Source of the DNA: Zanthoxylum bungeanum
Taxonomy: Eukaryota > Streptophyta > Magnoliopsida > Sapindales > Rutaceae
Assembly: GCA_019454045.1 (NCBI GenBank)
Contig: SKCR01035593.1
Location: 41,776 to 105,775 of the forward strand
Length of the DNA stretch: 64,000 nt
Direction: 5' to 3'
Shown in pieces: positions 35,740-46,268 of the stretch (position 1 is its first letter; each line of letters begins with the position of its first letter). The notes under the pieces were generated by a model. It saw nothing but the letters and a program-made list of their open reading frames with translations, ran no database searches and was not told where the DNA came from. Both the position numbers and the translations under genes were made by a program.

Positions 35740-36080
35740 TTAAGGTGGTGGATTTTGCGAAAATTGCTAAAAACTCTTTACAGTTGTTGTCTGAGCGGGA
35801 CCCTTAGGTGGAGCCTTTTCCTTTGGAGACAAGATAGTTGGTTCGTAAGTTATAGCACAGGTTAGAATAATGATAATAATTGAGGGCATTATTCATATGA
35901 TGGTGATTGTGAGATGTATAATGATCGATAGAGTTGAAATATGTTTCCATTCAGAAATATCTGAATTTTGGTGATAGATACGTTGGATGGAGTTTCTAAG
36001 TAACTGTGGTTGTACTACTGATTAGTATTCAGAAAAGATTAATGAAGTTACTGATGCACTGAGTGGGAAGAATGTGAGTT
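35740..36080 (+). pseudogene. pol: RT5 RT/RNase H remnant
   Basis: The + strand frame near 35745 reads GFAKIAKNSLQLLSERDP, matching the end of Gypsy RT. Near 36035 it reads KINEVTDALSGK, matching the RNase H end (usually ...ADALSRK). Between them the sequence is short and broken, so most of RNase H is gone. Confidence 0.7.
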
Positions 36081-36419
36081 AATTTTTGAGCGTTAGACAG
36101 AGAATGTTCGAGGAGATGACATTGATATGATTGACTTTTGGATTGTTCAATAGTGGGAGTATTCTTGTTTATATGAAGGTTTGAACCACACCGTTAGACA
36201 GAATTATTATAGCACAAGGCAACTTGACCAATGTGGAAAATTAGAGAGCCGAGATTGTGAGGAATGGGGACTACTACTTTCAGATTGAGTTCAGAGAATG
36301 TATAATTATTAATGATAAAGTCGTGATACCATATATGAGAAAGCTCAAGTGGGAGATCTGGGGTGAGACGTATGATGATCCTTATTACATGAAAACTGAG
36401 AGCACTAAGATGTATCAAG

Positions 36420-37085
36420 AGAAGACTTAATGGTGGTTGGGAATGAAGAGAGAGATTTAAGTGTTTATACCTCGGTGTTTAGTTTGTCAGTAGGATAAAG
36501 GAGAGCGTCAGCATCCAGTTGGATTACTCCAGTCTTCACCTAGACCTGAGTGGCCATGGAAAATATCGTGATGGATTTTGTGGTATGGTTGTCGAGGACG
36601 CGGTATGGTTATGATGCAATTTGTGTAATGGGGAATCGATTGTATAGGTCTGCTCATTTTTTTTAGCGATTCGAGTTACGTGGGAACCAGGGAGACTAAT
36701 GATATTTAGTTGTGGAGCAGAATGTACGATTTCATAGTGTACCCTTATCGATGGTTTCAGATAGAGTTGTCTGATTTACTTCTCATTTTCGGGAGAATTT
36801 CTAGAATACTAAAGGATCAAATATTTCTTCGAGCACCTCGTTTCATCTTCAGACTGACGAGCAGTCAGAGTGAACTATTCAGACATTAGATGATTTGCTG
36901 AGATCGTGTGTTTTGACATAATGGAAGTTGGCGTGAACATTTGTGTTTGATCGAGTTTGTTAATAACTATAGCTTTTTACTAGAATCGACATGACTCCAT
37001 TTAAGGCTTTACGAGAGAGGCGATTTAGGACTTTTGTTTATTGGAGTGAGATTGGAGACAGACAGATTCATGGCTCAGACTTGGT
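36420..37085 (+). pseudogene. pol: RT5 integrase, broken
   Basis: The HHCC-type zinc finger end (CQ-like ...KGERQHPVGLLQSSPRPEW near 36490-36545) precedes the core with MDFV (36570). A block resembling HSVPLSMVSDR lies near 36735-36770, and QTDEQSE.TIQTLDD near 36850-36895. MTPFKALYERRFR near 36990 is the conserved block after the core. Multiple stops and frameshifts are present. The order after RNase H marks the element as Ty3/Gypsy. Confidence 0.85.
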
Positions 37086-37379
37086 AGATTGATGACTAAT
37101 AAGATCAGGTTGATCCGAGTGAGACTGTTGGTTGAGTAGAACGATAGAAGAGTTTGGTAAACAGTAGGAGGGTATGACCTTGAGTTCCAAGTTGGAGATA
37201 TAGTATTTTGAAAGTTTTCTTATTAGAAGGGAGGATTGAGTTTTGTCTGGAAGAGAAAGTTTTCGCCGAGCTGTATTGGTTCTTTTGAAATTTTGGAGAA
37301 AGTGTGAAAAGTGGCATATCATCTAGCATTATTACCGTGATTAGAAAGGATTCATTTAGTGTTTTGCGTATTCGTTCTA

Positions 37380-37650
37380 AAGAAGATTGTACTAGACCAT
37401 TCTCCGATTCTAGAGAGTCAACCGAAGGAGCCGATCGGGAACTTGATTTATAAGGAAAGCGTGTGAAGATCGTAGATTGGAAGGTTCAAGAGTTGAGATC
37501 CAGATGTATTTCTCTTGTAAAGGTTTTGTGGACTAATCATCACATTCAGGATGCGACTTGGGAAGTGGAACATGATTTGAAGGAGAAATATCCAGAACCA
37601 TTTGAGGATTGAGAAATTTCGGGGACGAAATTTTGGTAAGGTGGGTAGAT
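37380..37650 (+). pseudogene. pol: RT5 integrase C-terminal chromodomain-like end and polypurine tract
   Basis: Broken frames read VKVLWTNHHIQDATWEVEHD near 37515-37575, the chromodomain-like tail of plant chromoviruses (Tekay/Del type). The sequence ATTTCGGGGACGAAATTTTG near 37615 and the purine-rich AAGGTGGGTAGA before 37651 are the usual 3' end of that group. Confidence 0.8.
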
Positions 37651-39540
37651 TGTGATACCTTATAAAAAAAATTGATAAAGATAGCAGTGGGGCTAAAAAA
37701 AAAAAAAAATGTGTTTGGCTATAAAAAAAAACGTGTGGGGGATGAATGATTTCATTTTCAATTTCTTTCTCTCTCTCCTAATTTTTCTTTCTTCTTTCTT
37801 CTCTCACTCTCTCTCACTGCCAACTTCAAACCGCCTCCGCCGCTTCACCGCCGGCCATCAGCCACCACGCGCCTGACCGCCAAAAAGATGCCGCCGTCAG
37901 CTTTCCAAATCCGCCGAGATCGAGCCGATACGCTGCCGGACGCACCTCCACGCGCCGCTTGAAGGGAGCGACTCGCCGCCGGTTCTTCTGCAATTTCCGG
38001 CCACCTCCGATGACTTCTGACGTCACCTCCGGCGAGTGGGCATTTTTCAGGCCGAGATCTTTCCAACGCCGGTGGTCACTTCCCGATCCGACATCGTTTG
38101 GGTTGTTTTCCGTTTTATATCTACCGGTAATTCGGGATTTGTACTGGAAGTTGAGATCCGACCGTTGGATCGGCAATCCGATTGCACCAGATTGTTGCTC
38201 TCGATTATACGAGAGTTTTGGTATATATTTTCACCGTCGAAAGTATCTGGTTGTGGGACCCAATTTTTGGTGGTGGGGCCCAATCTTCGTTGTGGGGCCC
38301 GCTTGCCTCGTTGATCGTTTCAGCAAGTTCCGAAGCCGTCGCTATGATTCTTGAGATATTGGCTGACTAGTGGATCTTTCTTTGAGAGATTTGGAGATCG
38401 TTGAAGCTCGATTCTTGGCGAGGATATAGATTTATTCAGAGCTTTTGCATGGATAGAGGTAAGTACACTCTGTGGTGATTCTCTTAACATATTGTTTGAT
38501 GATTGATGGTTGTTGTGAGAGTTGGTATATATATATAAATATATATTGGCATTATCATATATATATATATATATATTGTTATATATATATATAATATATA
38601 TATTTACATATTTGTGAGATATTATATTGAGATATTGAAAGCATGATAATATGAAATCATTATTGTTGAGATGAGTTTGATTGGATTGGATGCGAGATGT
38701 GATTGTATTGGATGATGTGTGTTGTTGTGTTATGCTGCCGGGTTTTGTATAATAGTGGTTGGATTTGAGATGATGTGATGATACATCGGATGAGATGAGA
38801 TGTGATGATACATCAGATGAGATGAGATGATAGAAAACCTTGGAAGTTGTCATTGAGGACTCTTCCATTGGTTTTGATATGGGGGAGTACGGGGGCTTCC
38901 TCATTGAGTATATTTTACTCATATTTTACGAGTTGATATGGTTGGAAACCTTGGAAGTTGTCATTGAGGACTCTTCCATTGGTTTTGATATGGGGGAGTA
39001 CGGGGGCTTCCTCATTGAGTATATTTCAATCCTCTGTTATACTAGACCCGGAGTAGCAGCCATGTTTGATGGATGTTTGTACTGTTGAGGTGGGATGTTT
39101 GTTGTAATGATATTATAATATATGATATTTTCATATATATATATATTATATACATATATATATATATATATTCCTATTTTGTTGGTGAGGTCATGTTGAG
39201 AGAATGAGTGCTTACTTGCTGAGCTTTTTAAGCTCATTCCCCTCTTCCCCCAAACATTTCAGGTAGTTCGCGAGAATAGCAGGAGCAGTACCAGATTGGG
39301 ATCCACGTGCCACAGTTGTATTTTCGGGTTGGTCCAGACATTCGAGTCGTCATTTGCACTTTTTTTTAAAAGTCTTGTGTTGTAAACCATAAAGGTTGTG
39401 TATACTTTACGAGTTTGTAATTTGTGATGTATTATTTGTGTGTTTTAAATTGGTTGATTTGGCATATAGAGTGCTCGAGCTGAAGTTGATCGCGGACCTC
39501 TTTCTAGGGTTGGGCCCGCCCTAGGGAGGGGGTCGTGACA
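37651..39540 (+). repeat. RT5 3' LTR (1890 bp)
   Basis: It is nearly identical to 32149-34030, with small length changes in the AT microsatellites and single-base differences. The TSD copy CCATG follows. Confidence 0.95.
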
Positions 39541-39545
39541 CCATG

Positions 39546-40334
39546 GTCATCTCCCGAGGACATATTTGTGGAAATTTGTACAAGACTCATGTGAAAATAT
39601 GTGCAGAAAGCGTCAGTGTAGCTGAACCGGAGGCACCAGAGACTCAGTCACATGAGTGAAAGTGGGTTGTCTACCTTGATAAAGAATGATCTAATTACTG
39701 TCTCCAAAAATATTGCTCTAGATCCTTGCAACCATTGTCTATTCATTAAGGAATATAGAGTCTCTTTCAATTTCTCTTCTACAATAAGATCAGAGTTACT
39801 CAGTCTGGTGTACTCTGATGTTTGTGGTCCCTTGGAGGTGAATTCACTATGCGGTAATAAATACTTTCTGACTTTCATTGACGATGCTTCTCGGAAAGTA
39901 TGGGTGTATTTTCTGAAAACAAAGGATCAGGTCCTGGACTATTTCAAACTGTTCCATGCCATGGTCGAGCATGAAACAGGGAAGAAACTGAAGTGTCTTC
40001 GCATAGACAATGGAGGCGAGTACATTTTTAGGGTGTTCGATGCCTACTGCGGAAGCCACGACATTCGACACGAGATGACTGTTCCACGCACCCCACAACA
40101 TAATGGTGTCGCTGAAAGGATGAACTGCACCATTATGGAGAAAGTCAGAAGCATGATCAGCATGGCTAAGCTGCCAAAACCATTCTGGTGAGAAGCTGTC
40201 CGTGCCGCCTGCTATTTGATCAATAGATCACCATCAGTTCCGTTGAACTTTGAAATTCCGGAGAAAGTGTGGTCTGGTAAGAATCCCTCATATTCTCACC
40301 TTAGAACATTCGGTTGTTTATCATTTGCACATGT
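39546..40334 (+). pseudogene. pol: RT3 pre-integrase and integrase, cut by RT6
   Basis: The frame continues after the RT5 TSD (VISRGHICGNLYKTHVKIC), then a frameshift near 39650 leads to 39652-40191. Integrase blocks are LVYSDVCGPLEV, FIDDASRKVWVYFLK, LRIDNGGEY and TPQHNGVAERMN, so all three acidic positions are present. A TGA at about 40189-40191 replaces the codon after FW. Sequence continues through INRSPSVPLN and FGCLSFAHV up to 40334, where RT6 inserted (TSD CATGT, 40330-40334). Confidence 0.92.
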
Positions 40335-42350
40335 TGACCGGCGTAAACACACACGTATAACGCAAGCGCACGTATCGTTCAAGTAGTATAAAAATATCGA
40401 TCCCACGAGACTTAATTCCTACTGTTGTTATTAATTGTTGAATCTATTTATTTACAAATATCTAATTATAGGGAGAAGAGAATGATTGTTTGATTGGTTG
40501 AAAGTGGTTTTACAAAATAAATAAATAAATAAAAAGACAAAAGAAAATATTAAGGAAAATAACAAAAGACACAAAGATTTAAGGTTGTGATTTCTTTTAA
40601 TATTATTTTAAAGATGAAGTGGTTATCTTAAAGTTGGTAATATATTGATTTATTAACCTGGAACACTAAATTATGTAAAAGCCTCTTCCGATGGTCAACT
40701 ACAAATACCCAGTTTAACCCAATTGAACCATATGTCTATGTCAACCAAATTATCTGGATTCATTAAGTTTAAGTTCCAATTATGGCTACCCCCGCCCGAC
40801 AGGTATATTCCTATCCTGTAAGGAAATCTATTAAAGGGTTATCTATCCTCAAGGAAGATCGTGGTTTATTAAGTCTAAGGCTGAAACCTAAAATCCCTAT
40901 GTCTAGTTCATTTTAGATTTACCATATCAATCTTATTGGTGATCAGACAACAAGAAGCATTAAGCTTAAGACTTAATAAATAAACCTTTAAATTACCCAA
41001 CTATAAAATAATCCCTTATAAACCGGTGATATTAAAAGTCATCACAACCTCAGAAAACTAACACATAATTAGGATTAGTAAATTCATAAAAGTAAAAGAC
41101 ATAAAGTAAAAATGCTGAAAAGTAAAATACAATAAAATAAAATGCTAAGGTAAAAGGAATTACTTTTACTACTACTAATTTAGATATCTCCCATAAAATA
41201 ATATATAAACTTGTGATAATATTACCAACCGACCAATATAGCGGTATTCCTTATTAAGTCAATATTTTAAATAGTGAATATATTATTTTTAAGGGAGATT
41301 AATCTAAATAGCAATAGTAGAAGAATTACCTTTCACCCTAGCTGAAAAAGTTACTTCAACATGGTGAATAGTAAAAACTGTAAAAAGTAAAAAGTAAAAA
41401 GTAAATTACTATTATTACAAAAAGTAATTAAAATAAATTACAAAACTAAAAAATAAAAACTAAAAAAAATAAAAATTCTAGAGAGAGAAACTCTCTCTAG
41501 AGAGAGAAATCAAGAGAGAGAAAGGTGTTCTAAAAACTGAAAATTCGGCCTCTATTTATAGTAAAATAAATTCACTGTTTGGTCACTGTTCGCGCGTCGC
41601 GACGCTAAGGCGTTGCGCGTCGCGACGCTCATTTGTCGACGTGGCACAATGAGACGGCGACACGTAGCAAGGCGGCTGACTGTACAACTGACACGTGTCA
41701 AGGCGGCTAATTCTCAATTATTGTGATGACGTCATGCTGACGCGGAGGCGACGTGGCGCTGACGTGGCGTGGCGGCTGACTGTACAACTGTCGGCACAAT
41801 GGGATGGCGACACGTGGCGACACGTGTCAAATTCTGATTGGCTGAGGCTGACGTGGCATGTTGACTCGGTTGACTTGCTGACGTGTCTGATGACGTGGCA
41901 TGACACGTGGCAATGTTGACTCGTTGACCGATGACATGGCTGATGACGAGGCGACACGTGTCATGTCAGAGTGTCGGCAGCATATGATGTTGACACGTGG
42001 CACGGCGCATGTTAGCAGATGGGATGTGATGGTGACACGTGGCACGGCGCATTTTAGCAAAGTCAAAACTTCTCAAATTGTTGACCATTGACCAGGCGCA
42101 TGTTAGCAAATTCGGCTCACGCTGGGCGTCGCGGCGCGCAGTGCTCCAGAGTCGCGACGCGTAGAAGACCAAAATAACCCTGTTGACGCATTTTTGTCCG
42201 GTTTTGCCCCAAATTGCCTCCAGTGCTGTCCAAACTTTATTTATCTGCAAAATAACAATAAAACACATCAAAACGTTCATAAAACTCAAGAAACTATACA
42301 AAATATTAAGTTAAATGAGTGGGAAATAGTGATATAAATACCACTCATCA
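40335..42350 (-). repeat. RT6 3' LTR (2016 bp)
   Basis: On + it runs from TGACCGGCGTAAACACAC to ACCACTCATCA. It contains a GC-rich block 41585-42160 full of ACGT motifs, the palindrome GCGTCGCGACGC, a TATA-like CTATAAATAG on the minus strand (41561-41552) and a perfect 10-bp-stem hairpin with AAA loop (41478-41500). Confidence 0.93.
41636..42050 (-). promoter_or_regulatory. ACGT-core (G-box/ABRE-like) array in the RT6 LTR
   Basis: About 15 ACGT cores by eye, mostly as GACACGTGGC, GACACGTGTC and TGACGTGGC. They lie upstream of the TATA-like CTATAAATAG when read on the minus strand. The 5' LTR has the same array at about 47567-47965 with TATA at 47488-47479. In plants ACGT cores bind bZIP/bHLH factors. 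A promoter role here is inferred from motif density and position. Confidence 0.6.
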
Positions 42351-43151
42351 CACCCCCAAACCTAACATTTTGCTAGTCCTCGAGCAAAATACAGAATAAA
42401 ATAATATAATAAAAAATTTAACTAAGCCACTTTCGTAGGGATCACGGTTACATTTAGCATATGCAACAAGCCTTTAAACCCCTAGGTGTCCCTAGTGGAC
42501 GAGTGTAGTCTCGTGAGGGCTTACAGCAATGATACCCACAAACATTTTTACAAAAGTAAAAAGTTAGTAAAACTAATGCACACAAAAGCAAAAAGACAAG
42601 AGAAAAGAGAATAAAGAAAGTTAGTGACTAATCAGGTGAAAATTCTATTCCAAGTTACTAGTTGTTTTGTTTCTTTCTAAATTACCGAATAAGTAAATTC
42701 TCCGATTGTTTTTACCATTCTCCATATACACAGCCAAAAAAATATTAATCAACTCATTTTTGCCCACAACAGTCATAAGTGCAGTTGATAAGAGAGTAAT
42801 ATTTTTGTTCTAAAGTTCTATCAGATTTCACACCTTTTTGTAGCAATGGAATAATTTTCTGATTTTTCTGATTTTTTCTTTGATTTTTTTCTCTATTTTT
42901 TATTTTTATACAATACCTTCCGTCTATGTAGCGAGCTTTGGGTTGGTGGCTCCCAAACCAGTTGGCTTTAGGGCACCAGGTGTTAAGACACCCCTACGAA
43001 CTTAATTACTCAGACTTCAGATATATAAATATATTTTTGCAGCATCTTCGATCCATGTAACGAGCTTTGGGCCAATGACTCCCAAACCAGTTGTTTTTAG
43101 GGCACTAGGTGTTAAAACACCCTTACAGACTTAATAACCCGGATCTCAGAC

Positions 43152-43193
<42 letters not shown>

Positions 43194-43700
43194 CCATCAC
43201 TATTTAGAGATGCTTCCTCCAATTAAACTATAGCACTGAATATTACAAACTTTTCAATTTTAGCTCATGTCCGTATGTTTCCATGTAAGTTCATAATACC
43301 TGTCAACTGAACATATGAAGATTCATTTTAGTCAGATTTATGGAGAATTCACAAATTAAATAATTCAAAATGAAATAAACAAAAATTAACTTATTTCGAA
43401 ATAGGTTTGAGATACGTCTCAGGAGTGGAAATTCCTTACTCGGCTATCTTTTACCAATTTCACCTTTTTAGTCAAAATAAAAACACAAAAAATGCAAAAT
43501 ATTTTTGTAATTTTTGAAAATTTTTCAATTTTTTTGTATTTTTCGAAAAATTTTGGACTAAAAATAAAAACAACATACAAACTAAAAACAAGGTATTAAT
43601 CAACTAAATCCCTCCCCCAAACCTAAATGAGACATTGTCCCCAATGTCTTAAACAGTAGAAGAAGAGTTTAGACGATAATACCTGGTTAACTGAAATTCT
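42351..43700 (-). other. RT6 3' region: polypurine tracts and tandem repeat
   Basis: The minus strand ends in GGTTTGGGGGTG beside the LTR, preceded by TTTGCTCGAGGACTAGCAAA, a signature of Athila/Tat-type 3' ends. A second copy of this type (GACATTGGGGACAATGTC, then GGTTTGGGGGAGG) lies near 43650-43608. Two tandem copies of a ~115-bp unit containing GAGCTTTGGG and TAGGGCAC are at about 42928-43025 and 43060-43140. A T38 run is at 43153-43190. There is no gene. Confidence 0.75.
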
Positions 43701-43708
43701 ACAGGAAA

Positions 43709-44360
43709 TTAAAGGTTAAGATCCAGATTAACCCGACGTCTCTTACCACGATCGTCCCCAGACCAATTTATCTTTGAAATGACAGGGTCAATTTGTGGTT
43801 CATAGGCTATGAGTTGGTCAATTAGATCTGGAGCAAGTCTGGCAGTGAAGAGGAGTTCTTTCATAGGTTTTGAAATGAATCCATTTCTCCGGGCATCATC
43901 AAGAAACACACAAAGAAAATCAAAAATCCATCAATGTTAAGCAGTCCAATTGGTTTCTGGTGTATGTTCAGGTTCGCCCAAGATAGTACAATAAAAATTT
44001 CCTCCAATGTACCCAAACCACCTGGCAAAGCAATAAAAGCATCAGCACGATTAATCATTTCTACCAAACGTTCAGACATACCTGATACGATTAGTTCCTC
44101 TCCGTTTGATGATCCAATAAGATTTGCCTCTGCCAAGGGTTTTGGGATGATTCCAAAACATGACTGCCTCCTTCCTGTACGGCCTTTGAAACGATCCCCA
44201 TAAGTCCAAGATTTCCTCCGCCATATATTAAGTGCATATTCCTTGCGGCTAATACTCGACCCAACTCCTGTGCTGCTTCTATGTATTGTGGTTTAGTACC
44301 AACAGTACTTCCGCAAAACACACAAATGTTTTCAACTCGTCTTCTTGAGGTGGCTTCCAT
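43709..44360 (-). pseudogene. LOG: Captured intronless LOG-family gene copy (cytokinin-activating phosphoribohydrolase)
   Basis: On the minus strand, ATG 44360-44358 opens MEATSRRRVENICVFCGS and reading continues to TAA 43711-43709, about 217 codons, the usual LOG length. LOG enzymes release active cytokinin bases from riboside 5'-monophosphates in one step. The family signatures are present: CVFCGS near the N-terminus, GGGNLGLMG (about 44223-44200) and PGGLGTLEE (44025-43999), then [15 protein letters not shown]. Two frameshifts break it, near 44140-44150 (after GGSHVL) and near 43905, so three frames are needed. No introns interrupt it, whereas plant LOG genes normally have several, so it looks copied from an mRNA. 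It lies in the sense direction of RT6, between gag and the 3' end. The ending RRRVNLDLNL suggests a LOG8/LOGL-like member, unsure. Confidence 0.85.
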
Positions 44361-44892
44361 TTTTTTTTATGTATTTATTTTTTTTCAAATTAGGATGCCT
44401 TTAAAAGTGCAATGACGGGCTGAATTTATAGTACCTGAAAAAGGGTGAGTAATAATAGCAGAAGTATCTTCCAGAGGACGTTTGTTTGCTAAACAACAAA
44501 AGAAATCGTGAAAGGTCAAAAAGTCTGGATCCTGTCTACGAAAATAAAGATAATTACAACAGAAAAGCGAATCAAAGCAATAATTAAGGTAACGGAATTG
44601 TGTATGCAATACGCCACTCGTTTAGTATAAATTCATTAGAATGCGTCTCAAGATTTCATTCTTTATTCAGCCATTGCTAATGAATTGTTTCTTATATTTG
44701 CTTGCCAAACACAATTCCTTCTGTCTTAAAATGCTTCGTTTAAGCCTTTCCCTACAAAAATAACACACAAATTTAAAAAGTTCACACAATATGAAAAATA
44801 AATTACAACAAATTGCATGGGTTGCCTCCCTGCTAGCGCTGAATTTTTCGTCTTCAGCCAGACGTGACTGAAATCCATATGTTAAGGAGGTT
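44361..44892 (-). other. RT6 spacer between gag fragment and LOG copy
   Basis: Short ORFs only. Near 44815-44840 the minus strand carries GGGAGGCAACCCATGCAA, a sequence often seen just after gag in Athila/Tat-type elements. The AT-rich bases before the LOG ATG (44361-44390) are mostly A on the coding strand. Confidence 0.5.
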
Positions 44893-46165
44893 TCAATGTC
44901 GTTTTGGATGTCCGATTAGGACAATCCCGTGAGCGTTGCTTTTGAATGGTCTCTTCCAACGGTAAAGTGGCAAAATGAGTTTTGTTTCATTCAGTGCTCG
45001 TGCCACCTTTTTGACTTTTGTTGCTCCAGTAGTACCTGAAAAGAAAGAAAGAAAATTAGGAGGTCTCGTATGGTGCTTGACTTGGAATGGAAGTTCCATT
45101 CTGTCAAACTTCTGGGTGATATCTTTGATTTGTACTCCCCAACACAGCGATGTTTTTCCTGAATGCTCTGGATCTTTATTAAGTTCTGACAGTTGCTCCT
45201 CCATTTGCTCTTCTTTTTGCTCCACATTTTCTTCACAGATGTATTTGAAAATTTCTGCATTCAGCTCTTCATCTGTCATCTGTGAAATACATGTTTCAAA
45301 ATTGTCAACCTGAGAATGAAAAGAAATGTTAGATTTTAGGTCTTCATCCTCTGATATGACTGGATTGGATGGCTCAAGTTGATCTTCTTCAAACATTTGT
45401 GAAATGGAATCTCCAAGATCTTCGTTTTGAGGACACAGAATGTCATCCTCAATTTTGATGCAGTTGGTAGAAATATTTCAGCTTCATCCTCGTCAGAATC
45501 TGAATAATAGAAATCAAATCGAGACTTTGCCGGTTCAAGTTCCTGAACTGATATATCTGGTTGTTGATACTGCTCAGCCTCCTCCTCTGTTGAAATGTCA
45601 TTATAAAATGATTGGTACTCGAAGGCTTCATCAGTGTCATCTGAGAATGGTTCTTGAGGTATATAGTTCTGGTTTTCTGTTAATTGTCTGATCTGATCTG
45701 TCATTCTCTGTATGGATTCTATGTTACTCTGAACTTGTGCATCAAATTGAGCTGTCTGTTCTTTGAACATGTGAATCAATTGATCTTCCTCAAATGGTTC
45801 TGGTTGTTGATAAGGATCGAAGGAAGATGGTGGATAAAAGATGAATGTGATTCTGTGAAATGTGATGGTTCTTCGTACCATGAAGGATCTTGATAGTTCT
45901 GCCACCCTGGATGGTAGTTGTATTCGCAATAATCGCTTGGGTGGTCACCATTACATATGTCACATCTCCACATTGAGTTCTGTTGAGCAAATGTAGTATT
46001 GTTTGGTTCTGGTATCCAGTGATAATTGTTGGGCTCAACAACAGGCCTCAGAAAACCGGACTGTTGCTCCCAGATGTGGGGTGTATTTTCTTGTAAAGCA
46101 CGTAATCTTTCAATCTCCCAGTAATGTTCCATTTGTAAGTCACCTGAAATCAAAAGAAAGAAATA
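44893..46165 (-). pseudogene. gag: RT6 gag-like fragment with zinc knuckle, frameshifted
   Basis: On the minus strand, frames starting about 46160 read MEHYWEIERLRALQEN, then a zinc knuckle CDICNGDHPSDYCEY (about 45967-45925). An acidic, Q/E-rich stretch follows (VQSNIESIQRMTDQIRQLTE, DSDEDEAEIF), which is coiled-coil-like. Last come MTDEELNAEIFKYICEE and LPFQVKHHTRPPNFL. Three overlapping ORFs (46201-45776, 45929-45336, 45396-44893) are in three frames. It matches the C-terminal half of Athila-type gag. The N-terminal retrotransposon-gag domain and all of pol are missing. Confidence 0.75.
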
Positions 46166-46244
46166 AAAATTACAGATAAAAATAAAGAAAATTAGATACA
46201 AGTAAATTAGATATCTTCAAAATTAACAACTCAAGAAATATAAG

Positions 46245-46262
46245 TCCCCGGCAACGGCGCCA
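46245..46262 (-). other. RT6 primer-binding site
   Basis: The minus strand reads TGGCGCCGTTGCCGGGGA, the tRNA-Asp-type primer site used by Athila elements, six bases from the 5' LTR (46269). Confidence 0.93.
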
Positions 46263-46268
46263 AAAACT

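Larger units (their letters stand above)
32149..39540 (+). mobile_element. RT5: Ty3/Gypsy chromovirus-like element carrying an antisense gene cassette
   Basis: LTRs are 32149-34030 and 37651-39540 (TGTGATACCTTATAAAA...GGGGGTCGTGACA) with a perfect TSD CCATG (32144-32148 and 39541-39545). The primer site is TGGTATCAGAGC. The interior has a gag start, an RT/RNase H remnant, integrase, and a chromodomain-like end, in Gypsy order (integrase after RNase H). Most of gag, protease and RT is absent. About 34500-35610 is occupied by an antisense reading frame of unknown origin. The LTRs are nearly identical, with most differences in about 32360-32510 versus 37870-38020, so the insertion is fairly young. 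Confidence 0.92.

Noticed and set aside
43153..43190. T38 run (A38 on the LOG strand) as a possible poly(A) tail of the captured mRNA
   Set aside because: It is separated from the LOG stop by over 500 bp of sequence typical of the element's own 3' region, so it is more likely a local homopolymer.
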